Origin: Pseudomonas sp. TCU-HL1
Lineage (GTDB): Bacteria; Pseudomonadota; Gammaproteobacteria; Pseudomonadales; Pseudomonadaceae
Direction: 5' to 3'
Assembly (NCBI RefSeq): GCF_001708505.1
Contig: NZ_CP015992.1
Coordinates: 3,348,001 to 3,412,000, forward strand
DNA length: 64,000 nucleotides
Shown here: positions 16,245-24,025 of the stretch, one piece after another
Position numbering within the stretch: the first letter of the stretch is position 1
How the letters are laid out: the number at the start of each line of letters is the position of its first letter
Program-made: the position numbers and the translations under genes
Notes under the pieces: generated by a model
Seen by the model: the letters and a program-made list of their open reading frames with translations, nothing else
Told to the model about the DNA's origin: nothing
Database searches by the model: none

Positions 16245-17675
16245 TCAGTGCGCCTTCCGCGGAGAGATGTAGCTGCTGATGAAGGCCGGGTTGACGGCCA
16301 TGATGCGGCTGTAGACCTCGATGCCGAAGTCCACCCAGTCGCGCATCAGCTCGCAGTAGTGATAGGTCGGGTGAGTGGGGTCGCCGTAGCGGGCGTAGCT
16401 CTCGTGGTAGCAGCCGCCGGAGCACAGGTTGCGGATGCGGCAGGTGTCGCAGCCGGTGCCGGTGCGGTCCAGGCGCTGGGAGAGGAAGTCGTTGAGCTCG
16501 ACCTGCTTCACCCCGCTGTGCACGTTGCCGAAGGTCGGCAGGCTGGAGCCGGTGAAGCGATGGCAGAGGTTCAGCTCGCCCTTGTGGTCCACCGCCAGCA
16601 TCTTCAGGCCGGCACCGCAAGGCAGCGCCTTCTTGTGGCCCTCGTGGATGTCGGTGATCAGTTGGTGCAGGTTGGAAAAACCGATGTTGCGGTGCTCCAG
16701 CGCCGCCTCCAGGTAGCGCCGCCCCAGGGCCTTCATGTTGGCGAAGACTTCCACCAGTTCTTCACTGGTGAGGTTGAAGTTCGCCATGTCGCCCGAGGTG
16801 ACCGGGGCGAAACCGACTTCGGCAAAACCCAGTTCGTTGAACAGGTGGTTCCAGATGGTCTCGACGTCGGTGATGCCACGGGTCAGGGTCACCCGTGCGC
16901 CCACCGGACGGCTGCGATAGCGCGACAGCAGCATGTCCACCTTGCGCCGTACCACGTCGTAGGTGCCCTGCCCGCCCACGGTGATGCGGTTGCGGTCATG
17001 CACCGTCTTCGGCCCGTCGATGCTTACCGACAGCCCGAAGCGATGGGCATTGAGGTAGTCGATGATTTCTTCGGTCAGCAACGTGGCGTTGGTGGTCATG
17101 ATGAACTCCACCTGCTTGCCCGCTTCTGCAAAGCGGCGCTCGCAGTAGTCCACCATGTGCTCGATCAGCGGCCGGTTCGACAGCGGCTCGCCGCCGAAGA
17201 AAACCACGCTGTAGCGTTCCTCGTCGGGCGACTCGCGAAGCAGCATTTCCACCGAAGCCTCGGCGGTTTCGGCGCCCATCTTCTTGCCAGCGGAGGGCTT
17301 GTCGAGGTCCTCCTTGTAGCAGTAGGTGCAGCTCAGGTTGCAGCCGGTGTTGACGTTCAGCACCACGGTGTTCAGCGCGGTGCGCTCGACCTTGCTGATG
17401 CCGATTTCCGGCGTCAGCGGCGAGCCGTCGCTGACCACTTCCAGCGCGATCAGCTCGCGCAGGGTTTCACTGACGTCCTGCCCGGCGAAACGCCCGGCCA
17501 GGCGTTGCACCAGGTCTTCCGAAGTACAGCCCTGCTGGCGCAGGGCGTCGATGATGCTGCCGGTCACATCGTCGGTAGCGAACAGCGAGCTGCTCGGGAT
17601 GTGGAACAGCATACGGTCGGCGTCTACCCGCACTTCGTGCAGGTTGCGTTCGACCAGATTCAAGATGGCGCCCAT
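16245..17675 (-). CDS. qhpD: radical SAM peptide cross-linking enzyme of amine dehydrogenase maturation
   Basis: 476-residue radical SAM protein. The N-terminal 95 residues look like a PqqD-type peptide-binding region; the SAM cluster motif CNLSCTYC has cysteines at 112, 116 and 119; the GGEP motif follows at 161. The C-terminal SPASM region has cysteines at 353, 371, 409, 412, 418, 422 and 441 for auxiliary Fe-S clusters. QhpD forms the intrapeptide Cys-Asp/Glu thioether bonds of the gamma subunit in the cytoplasm. It stands between the alpha and gamma genes with 1 nt to gamma. Confidence 0.95.
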   Translation of the reverse strand: MGAILNLVERNLHEVRVDADRMLFHIPSSSLFATDDVTGSIIDALRQQGCTSEDLVQRLAGRFAGQDVSETLRELIALEVVSDGSPLTPEIGISKVERTALNTVVLNVNTGCNLSCTYCYKEDLDKPSAGKKMGAETAEASVEMLLRESPDEERYSVVFFGGEPLSNRPLIEHMVDYCERRFAEAGKQVEFIMTTNATLLTEEIIDYLNAHRFGLSVSIDGPKTVHDRNRITVGGQGTYDVVRRKVDMLLSRYRSRPVGARVTLTRGITDVETIWNHLFNELGFAEVGFAPVTSGDMANFNLTSEELVEVFANMKALGRRYLEAALEHRNIGFSNLHQLITDIHEGHKKALPCGAGLKMLAVDHKGELNLCHRFTGSSLPTFGNVHSGVKQVELNDFLSQRLDRTGTGCDTCRIRNLCSGGCYHESYARYGDPTHPTYHYCELMRDWVDFGIEVYSRIMAVNPAFISSYISPRKAH

Positions 17676-17748
17676 GGCGACCTCCCGGAAATTTGCCCAA
17701 TCGTCGTTGCGAATCCGGGCGGGACGAGCCCGCCAGAGCCACTGCCGG

Positions 17749-19314
17749 TCAAGGCAGCGGCGGGTTGTTCCAGCGCTGTACGGTGACGATCAGGTGGCCT
17801 TCGCCCTTCTGGCCACCCTCTTCCAGCTGGGCGATCACCTTCAGGTTGCCGGCGTTGTTGGTCATCATCTTGCGTTCCGGGTTCGGGCCTGCGCCGCCTG
17901 GGACGAAGACGCCGTCTTTCTGCATCACGCCTGCGAACTTCACGTCCTCGTCTTCCCTGGCGCGCTCGTCGAAGGGCTCCACCGACCATTTCGCCGGTAG
18001 GAAGCCGATGCGATAGGGCTTGCCGTCGGCGCCCTTGCCCCAGGCCTCGGCCTCGAAGCGGCCCTGCACCTTGGGCGTGGAGCCGCCGTTCTCACCGACG
18101 CGGGCGATGGAGAACTCGGGCACCACCTTCACCTCACTGATGTCCTTGTAGACGGCAAGGTCGACGCCGTTGAGCTTGCCCAGGGCCACGCCACGCAAGC
18201 CCGGTGCGGCATCGGCGGCGGCCTTGACCTTGACGCGGAGCTGTTTCGGGGTGACTTCCAGCACCTTCACCACCTCGACGCCCAAACCGAAATCCGGCGT
18301 GCCGGACAGGCCGCTGCCCACCAGGGTCAGCTCGGCTTCGCTACCCGCCTTGAGGAAGGCGGGTTGCACGGCCAGCAGCTTGGCGTTGCCCTCTTTGGCG
18401 GCGCTGAAATCCAGGCCGCGTTCGTCGTGCTCGGCCTCGAACATGCGGCCCTTCATTTCGCCGTTCAGGGCAGCGAAGACCTGACGCATGTTGGTCTCGC
18501 CGACCTTCACGTTGCCGCGCCATTCGTAGCCGTTGTAGAGAATGGCCGAGCCCGTGCCGGTGAAGGGCGTGCCGTCGGCGTACTGGCCTTTGACCTCGAC
18601 CTTGAAGGTGTCGCCGGCATCGGCAGTCACCGTCATCACGCCGCGTACGTCACCCTTGGTCAGCATGTGGCCGCTGAAACTCCACTGCCCGGGCAACGCA
18701 TCGGCCTTGGGCCTGGCCTTCTGCCAGTCGGCCCAGGCCTTGTCTTCCAGCGGGAAGCGCTTGGCCAGCTCCGGCACCATTTCCTTGAGGGCGAGATCCA
18801 GCCAGTCACGATCGCGGGACTGAGCCTGGTATTCGAGGGACGGCCACTGGCCGAGATGGAAGTTGACCAGGTGTTCCCACTCCTTGGCGGGACGGCGCTG
18901 CAGGGCAACGCGGGCACCGGAGTGGCAGCGGCCGCACATCTGACTCAACTGGTCGTCGAACTGCTCGACGGTGTTCAGGCGTCGCTCCATGGCGTAGCGC
19001 ACGCCGTCGGTCTCGCTGGGTGCCAGGCCTTGCTTGTCGGCCAGGTACTTGACCAGGGTGCGGCGGTCGCCATCGCTGATCTGGAGGCCGTGCATCACCT
19101 GCATGCGCCCGATGCTCATCAGCCAGCCCTCTGGGGTCTTGCGCTGGTGACTGATGCGACTATAGGAATCGTTGCCTTCGGGGATATGGCAACCCATGCA
19201 CTTGGACTTGAGGAGGGCTGGACCCTCCTCGGCTGCATGGGCCTGGGCAAACATCAGGGACGCCATGGCCAGTGCCAGGGTGCCCGCGCGTTGCCGGAGT
19301 CGAGTCGTCTTCAA
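17749..19314 (-). CDS. qhpA: quinohemoprotein amine dehydrogenase alpha subunit, diheme cytochrome c
   Basis: 521-residue precursor with a Sec signal peptide (cut after AQAHA, near 27). The N-terminal domain carries two heme c sites, CMGCH at 39-43 and CGRCH at 127-131. The remainder is beta-rich, in three barrel or Ig-like domains, as in the known alpha subunit of about 490 mature residues. It receives electrons from the CTQ of the gamma subunit and passes them to azurin or a cytochrome in the periplasm. First gene of the operon, divergent from the aldehyde dehydrogenase at 19723 with a 408-bp control region between them. Confidence 0.94.
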   Translation of the reverse strand: MKTTRLRQRAGTLALAMASLMFAQAHAAEEGPALLKSKCMGCHIPEGNDSYSRISHQRKTPEGWLMSIGRMQVMHGLQISDGDRRTLVKYLADKQGLAPSETDGVRYAMERRLNTVEQFDDQLSQMCGRCHSGARVALQRRPAKEWEHLVNFHLGQWPSLEYQAQSRDRDWLDLALKEMVPELAKRFPLEDKAWADWQKARPKADALPGQWSFSGHMLTKGDVRGVMTVTADAGDTFKVEVKGQYADGTPFTGTGSAILYNGYEWRGNVKVGETNMRQVFAALNGEMKGRMFEAEHDERGLDFSAAKEGNAKLLAVQPAFLKAGSEAELTLVGSGLSGTPDFGLGVEVVKVLEVTPKQLRVKVKAAADAAPGLRGVALGKLNGVDLAVYKDISEVKVVPEFSIARVGENGGSTPKVQGRFEAEAWGKGADGKPYRIGFLPAKWSVEPFDERAREDEDVKFAGVMQKDGVFVPGGAGPNPERKMMTNNAGNLKVIAQLEEGGQKGEGHLIVTVQRWNNPPLP

Positions 19315-19396
19315 GGTCAGACCTCCACGGTGTTGTTCTTATGGTTTGCACCCCACGGCGGAGCGGGTGCAGTTGTCACGGCAAATACATAATGTG

Positions 19397-19412
19397 TGCC
19401 ATGCCGATGAAA
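19397..19412 (+). promoter_or_regulatory. candidate FeaR site upstream of qhpA
   Basis: TGCCA-N8-AAA matches the E. coli FeaR motif TGNCA-N8-AAA as I remember it. It lies about 83-98 nt upstream of the qhpA start, on the strand opposite to the gene. A second match lies before the aldehyde dehydrogenase at 25712. By chance one match is expected in roughly 8 kb counting both strands. Confidence 0.4.
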
Positions 19413-19495
19413 GTCCTTTTACAACAACGGTTTAGCCTTAAAAAGCAGGCTTGGCGGGGATGCTGGCAGTCGGCCCGTTCGTCTAATTTCGCGAC

Positions 19496-19581
19496 AGACT
19501 GTTCCAGGCTGAGACGAGGCCGCACAGCACCTGACAAGGGTAGACGGCGAGACTGTTCCAGGCCCGTCTCAGACCGTCTCA
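19496..19581 (+). promoter_or_regulatory. repeated CGTCTCA/TGAGACG boxes, candidate enhancer for sigma-54 activator
   Basis: A 14-mer AGACTGTTCCAGGC occurs at 19496-19509 and again at 19550-19563, exactly 54 bp apart. Around them are TGAGACG at 19510 and CGTCTCA at 19565 and 19575. The block ends about 85 bp before the -24 element at 19668, the normal distance for upstream activating sites of an NtrC-type enhancer-binding protein. It could also serve the divergent qhp operon. Confidence 0.5.
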
Positions 19582-19666
19582 ATCTGCAACAGGCCATCGC
19601 GGCGATCCTTACCGAAAAACCCAATAAAATCCTTTTAATTCATTGCCTTATGTTCATATTCAAGCC

Positions 19667-19683
19667 TTGGCATGGCGGTTGCG
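19667..19683 (+). promoter_or_regulatory. sigma-54 (-24/-12) promoter of the aldehyde dehydrogenase gene
   Basis: TTGGCATG-GCGG-TTGCG: GG and GC dinucleotides are exactly 10 bp apart, and TGGCATG-N4-TTGC differs from the consensus TGGCACG-N4-TTGC at one base. Transcription would begin near 19694, leaving a leader of about 29 nt before ATG 19723. Confidence 0.7.
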
Positions 19684-19722
19684 AAAGCGGGTTACAACTT
19701 CAATGAACAGAGGCTCCATCCC

Positions 19723-21216
19723 ATGCTCGCTGACCTGCCCGTCCTTCCCCAGACCCAAGCCTTCCTCAACCGCAAGCTGAAGATGCTGATCGGCGCAGAG
19801 TGGCAGGACGCCGCCAGCGGCAGCACCATGAACTTCCGCAACCCGGCCACCGGTGAAGTCCTGGGCGAAGTGCCCTCCGCTACTGCCGAAGACGTCGACC
19901 GCGCCGTACAAGCCGCGCGCCAGGCCTTCGACGATTCCGCCTGGAGCCGCATGCGCCCGCGCGAGCGGCAGAACCTGCTGTGGCGCCTGGCCGACCTGAT
20001 GGCGCGCGATGCCCAGGAACTGGCCGAGCTGGAATGCCTGAACAACGGCAAGAGCGCCGCCGTGGCCCAGGTCATGGACGTGCAGCTGGCCATCGACTTC
20101 CTCCGCTACATGGCCGGTTGGGCCACCAAGATCGAAGGCACCACGGTCGACCCGTCCCTGCCGCTGATGCCCGACGACCAGTTCCACGGCTACATCCGCC
20201 GCGAAGCCGTGGGCGTGGTCGGCGCCATCGTCGCCTGGAACTTCCCCCTGCTGCTGGCCTGCTGGAAGCTCGGCCCGGCGCTCGCCACCGGTTGCACCGT
20301 GGTGCTCAAACCCGCCGACGAAACCCCGCTGACCGCCCTCAAGCTGGCCGAGCTTGTGCTGGAGGCGGGCTACCCGGCCGGGGTGTTCAACCTGGTCACA
20401 GGCACTGGCCTGAACGCCGGCGTTGCCCTCACCCGCCATCCGGGCGTCGACAAGCTGACCTTCACCGGCTCCACCGAAGTCGGAAAGCAGATCGGCAAGG
20501 CCGCCATGGACAACATGACCCGTGTGACCCTGGAACTGGGCGGCAAGTCCCCCACCATCGTCATGCCCGACGCCAACCTGCAGGAAGCCGCCGCCGGTGC
20601 CGCCACCGCGATCTTCTTCAACCAGGGCCAGGTGTGCTGCGCCGGCTCGCGCCTCTACGTGCACCGCAAGCACTTCGACAATGTGGTGGCCGACATCGCC
20701 GGCATCGCCAATGGCATGAAGCTGGGCAACGGCCTGGACCCGAGCGTGCAGATGGGCCCGCTGATCTCCGCCAAGCAGCAGGACCGCGTCACCGGGTACA
20801 TCAACCTCGGCCGCGAACTAGGCGCCACCATCGCCTGCGGTGGCGAGGGTTTCGGTCCCGGCTACTTCGTCAAGCCGACCGTCATCGTCGACGTCGACCA
20901 GCAACACCGCCTGGTGCAGGAAGAAATCTTCGGCCCGGTGCTGGTGGCCATGCCCTTCGACGACATCGACGAAGTCGTGCGCATGGCCAACGACAACCCC
21001 TACGGGCTGGGCGCCAGCATCTGGTCCAACGACCTCTCGGCCGTGCACCGGATGATCCCGCGCATCAAGTCCGGTTCGGTCTGGGTCAACTGCCACAGCG
21101 CCCTCGACCCTGCCCTGCCCTTTGGCGGCTACAAACTCTCCGGCGTTGGCCGTGAGATGGGCGCGGCAGCCATCGAGCACTACACCGAACTGAAGTCGGT
21201 GCTGATCAAGCTCTGA
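19723..21216 (+). CDS. NAD-dependent aldehyde dehydrogenase (class 1/2, phenylacetaldehyde dehydrogenase-like)
   Basis: 497-residue aldehyde dehydrogenase. NAD-binding FTGSTEVGKQIG, general base Glu271 in TLELGGKSP, and nucleophile Cys305 in FNQGQVCCAGSR are intact. ATG 19723 is preferred over an upstream ATG (19672) because the latter lies inside the -24/-12 promoter, while 19723 has AGAGG upstream. It probably oxidises the aldehyde released by amine dehydrogenase, from which it is divergent. It is one of two close aldehyde dehydrogenases in the window (other at 25712), with different promoters, suggesting different inducers or substrates. Confidence 0.9.
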   Translation: MLADLPVLPQTQAFLNRKLKMLIGAEWQDAASGSTMNFRNPATGEVLGEVPSATAEDVDRAVQAARQAFDDSAWSRMRPRERQNLLWRLADLMARDAQELAELECLNNGKSAAVAQVMDVQLAIDFLRYMAGWATKIEGTTVDPSLPLMPDDQFHGYIRREAVGVVGAIVAWNFPLLLACWKLGPALATGCTVVLKPADETPLTALKLAELVLEAGYPAGVFNLVTGTGLNAGVALTRHPGVDKLTFTGSTEVGKQIGKAAMDNMTRVTLELGGKSPTIVMPDANLQEAAAGAATAIFFNQGQVCCAGSRLYVHRKHFDNVVADIAGIANGMKLGNGLDPSVQMGPLISAKQQDRVTGYINLGRELGATIACGGEGFGPGYFVKPTVIVDVDQQHRLVQEEIFGPVLVAMPFDDIDEVVRMANDNPYGLGASIWSNDLSAVHRMIPRIKSGSVWVNCHSALDPALPFGGYKLSGVGREMGAAAIEHYTELKSVLIKL

Positions 21217-21228
21217 TCCGCGGCTCCT

Positions 21229-21303
21229 GTGGGAGCGATTTCAATCGCAAGTAAACATCCACGTTCGTAGAACGTGGACTTGCTTTTCGCCCCCTATAAG
21301 GGG
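21229..21303. repeat. composite repeat with TCCACGTTCGTAGAACGTGGA hairpin, copy A
   Basis: A GTGGGAGCGATTTCAATCGC part is followed by the hairpin TCCACGTTC/GAACGTGGA and a CGCCCCCTA tail. An inverted copy lies at 51614-51679, with about nine-tenths of positions alike over some 70 bp. First element of a 700-bp gene-free stretch (21217-21923). Confidence 0.7.
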
Positions 21304-21327
21304 GTAGCTCGGAGCAGGCGGCCAAAT

Positions 21328-21390
21328 CGTAGCCCGGATGAAATCCGGGAGCGGACGGTAGGAACTTCCTCGGATTTCATCCGGGCTACG
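21328..21390. repeat. inverted repeat CGTAGCCCGGATGAAATCCG
   Basis: Perfect 20-bp arms with a 23-bp centre. CGTAGCCCGGATGAAATCCG-type repeats are common between genes of Pseudomonas and other gamma-proteobacteria. Confidence 0.8.
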
Positions 21391-21417
21391 GACTCCCAAC
21401 ACCGAAACACGCATTCC

Positions 21418-21482
21418 GTAGGAGCGAGCTCTGCTCGCGAACAGCCCGAGCACGATCTTTCGCGAGCAGAGCTCGCTCCTAC
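21418..21482. repeat. inverted repeat GTAGGAGCGAGCTCTGCTCG
   Basis: Perfect arms of 23 bp (GTAGGAGCGAGCTCTGCTCG plus CGA and complement). Sister copies at 45267 and 48672 separate genes of the paa block. Confidence 0.85.
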
Positions 21483-21550
21483 AGAAAGTCTGACTTCATC
21501 CTTCTAGTCGGAGCATTTCCATCGTCACAGGCAGAGCCGGTGACTCATGA

Positions 21551-21569
21551 CCACGTCCTAAGGACGTGG
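21551..21569. repeat. short hairpin CCACGTCCTAAGGACGTGG
   Basis: Perfect 9-bp arms with almost no loop, flanked by GACTCATGA and TTTCCCGAG. It has the look of an IS200/IS605-type end remnant, but no transposase or TnpB sequence is present. The text then runs into a half copy of the AATGAATTCGCTCCCAC element (21586-21599). Confidence 0.4.
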
Positions 21570-21633
21570 TTTCCCGAGTTCAAATGAATTCGCTCCCACA
21601 ATAGCGCTGACCAACGAAATCCATCGCTCCCTC

Positions 21634-21718
21634 GTAGGGTGGATCACGCTTCACCGATCCACCTTCCAGAGCCCGGCCCGGCACCCTTGGTGGATGGAAA
21701 GAGCGCCATCCACCCTAC
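21634..21718. repeat. inverted repeat GTAGGGTGGAT class
   Basis: Outer arms GTAGGGTGGAT/ATCCACCCTAC with inner GGATC/GATCC and TGGATGG..CCATCCA stems. Last of five adjacent palindromes in this gap. Confidence 0.7.
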
Positions 21719-21786
21719 ATATGCCGGACCGCAGGATGGGTAGAGGAACGAAAACCATTGGGCCCGACCGCCTCAAAATCCAGTCA

Positions 21787-21886
21787 GAATGACAACAACC
21801 GTTGTCATTCGCACCATGGTCAAAATGACCCGCACAAACCCAACCGGCTGATTTATAGGGGTTCGGTTACTGGCACGAAAAATGAT
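21787..21886 (+). promoter_or_regulatory. perfect palindrome and -24-like box upstream of the glycine-zipper gene
   Basis: GAATGACAAC-AACC-GTTGTCATTC (21787-21810) has perfect 10-bp arms. About 60 bp further on, TGGCACGAAAAATGAT (21871-21886) matches the -24 half of a sigma-54 promoter fully, but the -12 box reads ATGA where TTGC is expected. The palindrome is a sound operator candidate; the promoter call is weak. Confidence 0.35.
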
Positions 21887-21923
21887 CCTTCTCCTTCGCC
21901 ATCCCCAATCGAAGGGAACCATC

Positions 21924-22268
21924 ATGAAAGTCCCTAACGTCGCCTTGTGCCTTGCCCTGCTCTCCTCGCCCGTCACCTTTGCGGCAGAAGTGATATCCGA
22001 AGTCCCTGACACCACCGTCGGCAAAGCTTCCGGCGGCGTGACCGGGCTGATGCTCGGCGCCATTGGTGGCCCCGTGGGTGCCGTGGCCGGTGCGGCCGTG
22101 GGCTACTTCGGCGGAAGCACCGTGCAACAATCCAGCGGCCTCGCCGAACCGGCCTACATGGTGAAGATGGATGACGGCTCGGTGCAGCGCTTCCGCTCTC
22201 CCAACAAACGCTTCAAGCCTGGCGATCAGGTCGAAGTGCGCGGCATCCGCCTGGAAGCCGCGAACTGA
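21924..22268 (+). CDS. small exported glycine-zipper protein
   Basis: 114-residue precursor with a signal peptide ending near FAA (20). No lipobox cysteine is seen, so it is not an evident lipoprotein. The middle (about 33-62) is GGVTGLMLGAIGGPVGAVAG followed by AAVGYFGG, a glycine zipper of the SlyB/Rcc01693 type that inserts into or packs on membranes. The C-terminal part (MVKMDDGSVQRFRSPNKRFKPGDQVEVRG) is a small beta domain as in outer-membrane YcfJ/SlyB-like proteins. ATG 21924 follows GAAGGGA. It stands alone, convergent with the permease gene. Role probably in envelope integrity; no link to amine metabolism is apparent. Confidence 0.8.
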   Translation: MKVPNVALCLALLSSPVTFAAEVISEVPDTTVGKASGGVTGLMLGAIGGPVGAVAGAAVGYFGGSTVQQSSGLAEPAYMVKMDDGSVQRFRSPNKRFKPGDQVEVRGIRLEAAN

Positions 22269-22313
22269 AGACGAGGCGCCCCTGCTCCGCAGGAACAGGG
22301 GCGCCGGCACGGA

Positions 22314-23864
22314 CTACTTGTTCAATGCCTTTTCAGCCGCGGCGATGTCCGCCTGGCGCTTGGCGATCATGTCGCCGATGGGCGGGCCCTGGAAGCGCTT
22401 CGCCTCGAAGGCGAACCAGATGATCCCGGTGAGGATCAGGAAGCCGATGGTGATGTACAGCGCCCAGTCATTGGGCGGCTGGATTCCGATGATGAAGATC
22501 AGCGCCATCGAGATCACCGACAGGATCGCCACCAGTGAGTACAGCCCGCGCCCCAGGTTCCAGGGGCCCATCCGCGGCCACTTCGATGTGCCGAAGGTGA
22601 AGAGACCGAGCACGATCGGGATCACGAAGGAGAAGAACAGGAAGATCACGGTGCAGGACACCACGATGGTGTAGACCGGCGTCTCGCCGATGGATACCAG
22701 CGACGAACCCCAGACGAACAGCACCGCCAGGGTAGCGCCGGTCCAGATCGCGGCCACCGGGGTGCGGTGGGCCGGCGAGACCGAGGCCAGCGCCTTGGAC
22801 GCCGGCAGGCCGCCGTCACGGGCGAATGCGAAGATCATCCGCGAGACGGACGTCACCGTGGCCAGGCCACAGAGAATCTGCGAGATGAAGATGGCCAGGT
22901 AGAGCAACTCCTTCACAGTCGAATTCACCTGGGTATCCATGGCCCAGAAGAACACGTTCCAGCCCTGCGCCGCCGCCTCTTCCATGCTTGGCAGCATCAG
23001 CACGAAGGCACTCAGCATCAGCCAGCCAAACAGCAGCGACCAGACCACCGACATCACCATCCCGCGCGGCACCGAATGGGCTGCCTGCACGGTTTCTTCC
23101 GAGGTATGGGCCGAAGCGTCGTAGCCAGTGATGGTGTAGATCGGCAGCAACAGGCCAAGGAGGAAGATCCAGCTGTTGGACACCTCCGGCCAGACATTGC
23201 CACCGGCCGCCCCGGAGAAGTTGCCGAAGGTCCACAGCCGGGAGAATTCGTAGCTCGGCGCAGCGGCCAGGCAGACGATGGTCAGGGCGATGGCCGTGGC
23301 GAAGATCAGGTAGCCGGAGAAGTCCGTCAGCTTGGCCGTGAGCCCGATGCCGAAGTGGTTACAGAGCGCCTGCCCGCCCGTGAGGATGGACAGGAAGATG
23401 ATGCGCGTGGTGATGGTGTCCTCCATCCCGAGCATCGGCCCGAAGGCACCGAAGAAGAAGTAGTAGGTGCCGACGTTGATCGCCCCCAGCACCGTCACCA
23501 GGCCCAGCAGGTTGAACCAGGCGGTGAGCCAGCCGGTGAAGCGGTTGCCGAGGATCGAGCCCCAGTGATACAGCCCGCCGGCGGTGGGATAGGCCGAGGC
23601 GATCTGCGCCATGGCCACGGCGAAGACTCCGGAGATCATGCAGCCCAGGGGCCAGCCGATGCCGATGGCCGCGCCGCCGGCGCCGGACGTGCCCTGGGCC
23701 AGCGAGTTGATGCCGCCAGAGAGGATGCAGATGATCGAGAACGAAATCGCGAAGTTGGAGAAGCCGCCCATGCGTCGCGACAGCTCCTGGGCATAGCCCA
23801 TGCTGTGCAACAGCTTGACGTCATCGTCCTGAGGCGTGGAGCCCTGTTGGCTTGCCGGATTCAT
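22314..23864 (-). CDS. APC-family amino acid/amine permease
   Basis: 516-residue inner-membrane carrier with about 12 hydrophobic helices. N-terminal signature GGFSNFAISFSIICILSGGI and the following GGAAIGIGWPLG mark the BAT1/UGA4-like (GABA, choline, ethanolamine, aromatic amine) branch of the APC superfamily. It is downstream of a glutamine-synthetase-like gene on the same strand with 161 nt between, a pairing known for gamma-glutamylated amine pathways. Likely imports an amine or amino acid used by the neighbouring ligase and dehydrogenases. The exact substrate cannot be told. Confidence 0.88.
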   Translation of the reverse strand: MNPASQQGSTPQDDDVKLLHSMGYAQELSRRMGGFSNFAISFSIICILSGGINSLAQGTSGAGGAAIGIGWPLGCMISGVFAVAMAQIASAYPTAGGLYHWGSILGNRFTGWLTAWFNLLGLVTVLGAINVGTYYFFFGAFGPMLGMEDTITTRIIFLSILTGGQALCNHFGIGLTAKLTDFSGYLIFATAIALTIVCLAAAPSYEFSRLWTFGNFSGAAGGNVWPEVSNSWIFLLGLLLPIYTITGYDASAHTSEETVQAAHSVPRGMVMSVVWSLLFGWLMLSAFVLMLPSMEEAAAQGWNVFFWAMDTQVNSTVKELLYLAIFISQILCGLATVTSVSRMIFAFARDGGLPASKALASVSPAHRTPVAAIWTGATLAVLFVWGSSLVSIGETPVYTIVVSCTVIFLFFSFVIPIVLGLFTFGTSKWPRMGPWNLGRGLYSLVAILSVISMALIFIIGIQPPNDWALYITIGFLILTGIIWFAFEAKRFQGPPIGDMIAKRQADIAAAEKALNK

Positions 23865-24025
23865 GATGGGTGCCCTTTGTTGGGAATGGCGACGGATTGC
23901 TCCATGCGGCGGTTCGGGCACCTTCCCCGCCTGCGCTGCGACAGCCTGTCGTACTGCTCCCATCCCCGTTACAAACCGGCCAGCGGACGTGCCCGAACCC
24001 GCCTCTGGCCAGACAGCAAAAACCG

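Noticed and set aside
16128..17786. Long plus-strand frame across qhpC and qhpD
   Set aside because: Antisense of genes with exact cofactor and cluster residues.
19451..19470. TTGGCGGGGATGCTGG as a second sigma-54 promoter
   Set aside because: GG to GC distance is wrong (7 bp between instead of 10).
21217..21923. Insertion sequence or small RNA gene in the repeat-rich gap
   Set aside because: No transposase frame, no target duplication and no promoter-terminator pair could be seen; only palindromes.
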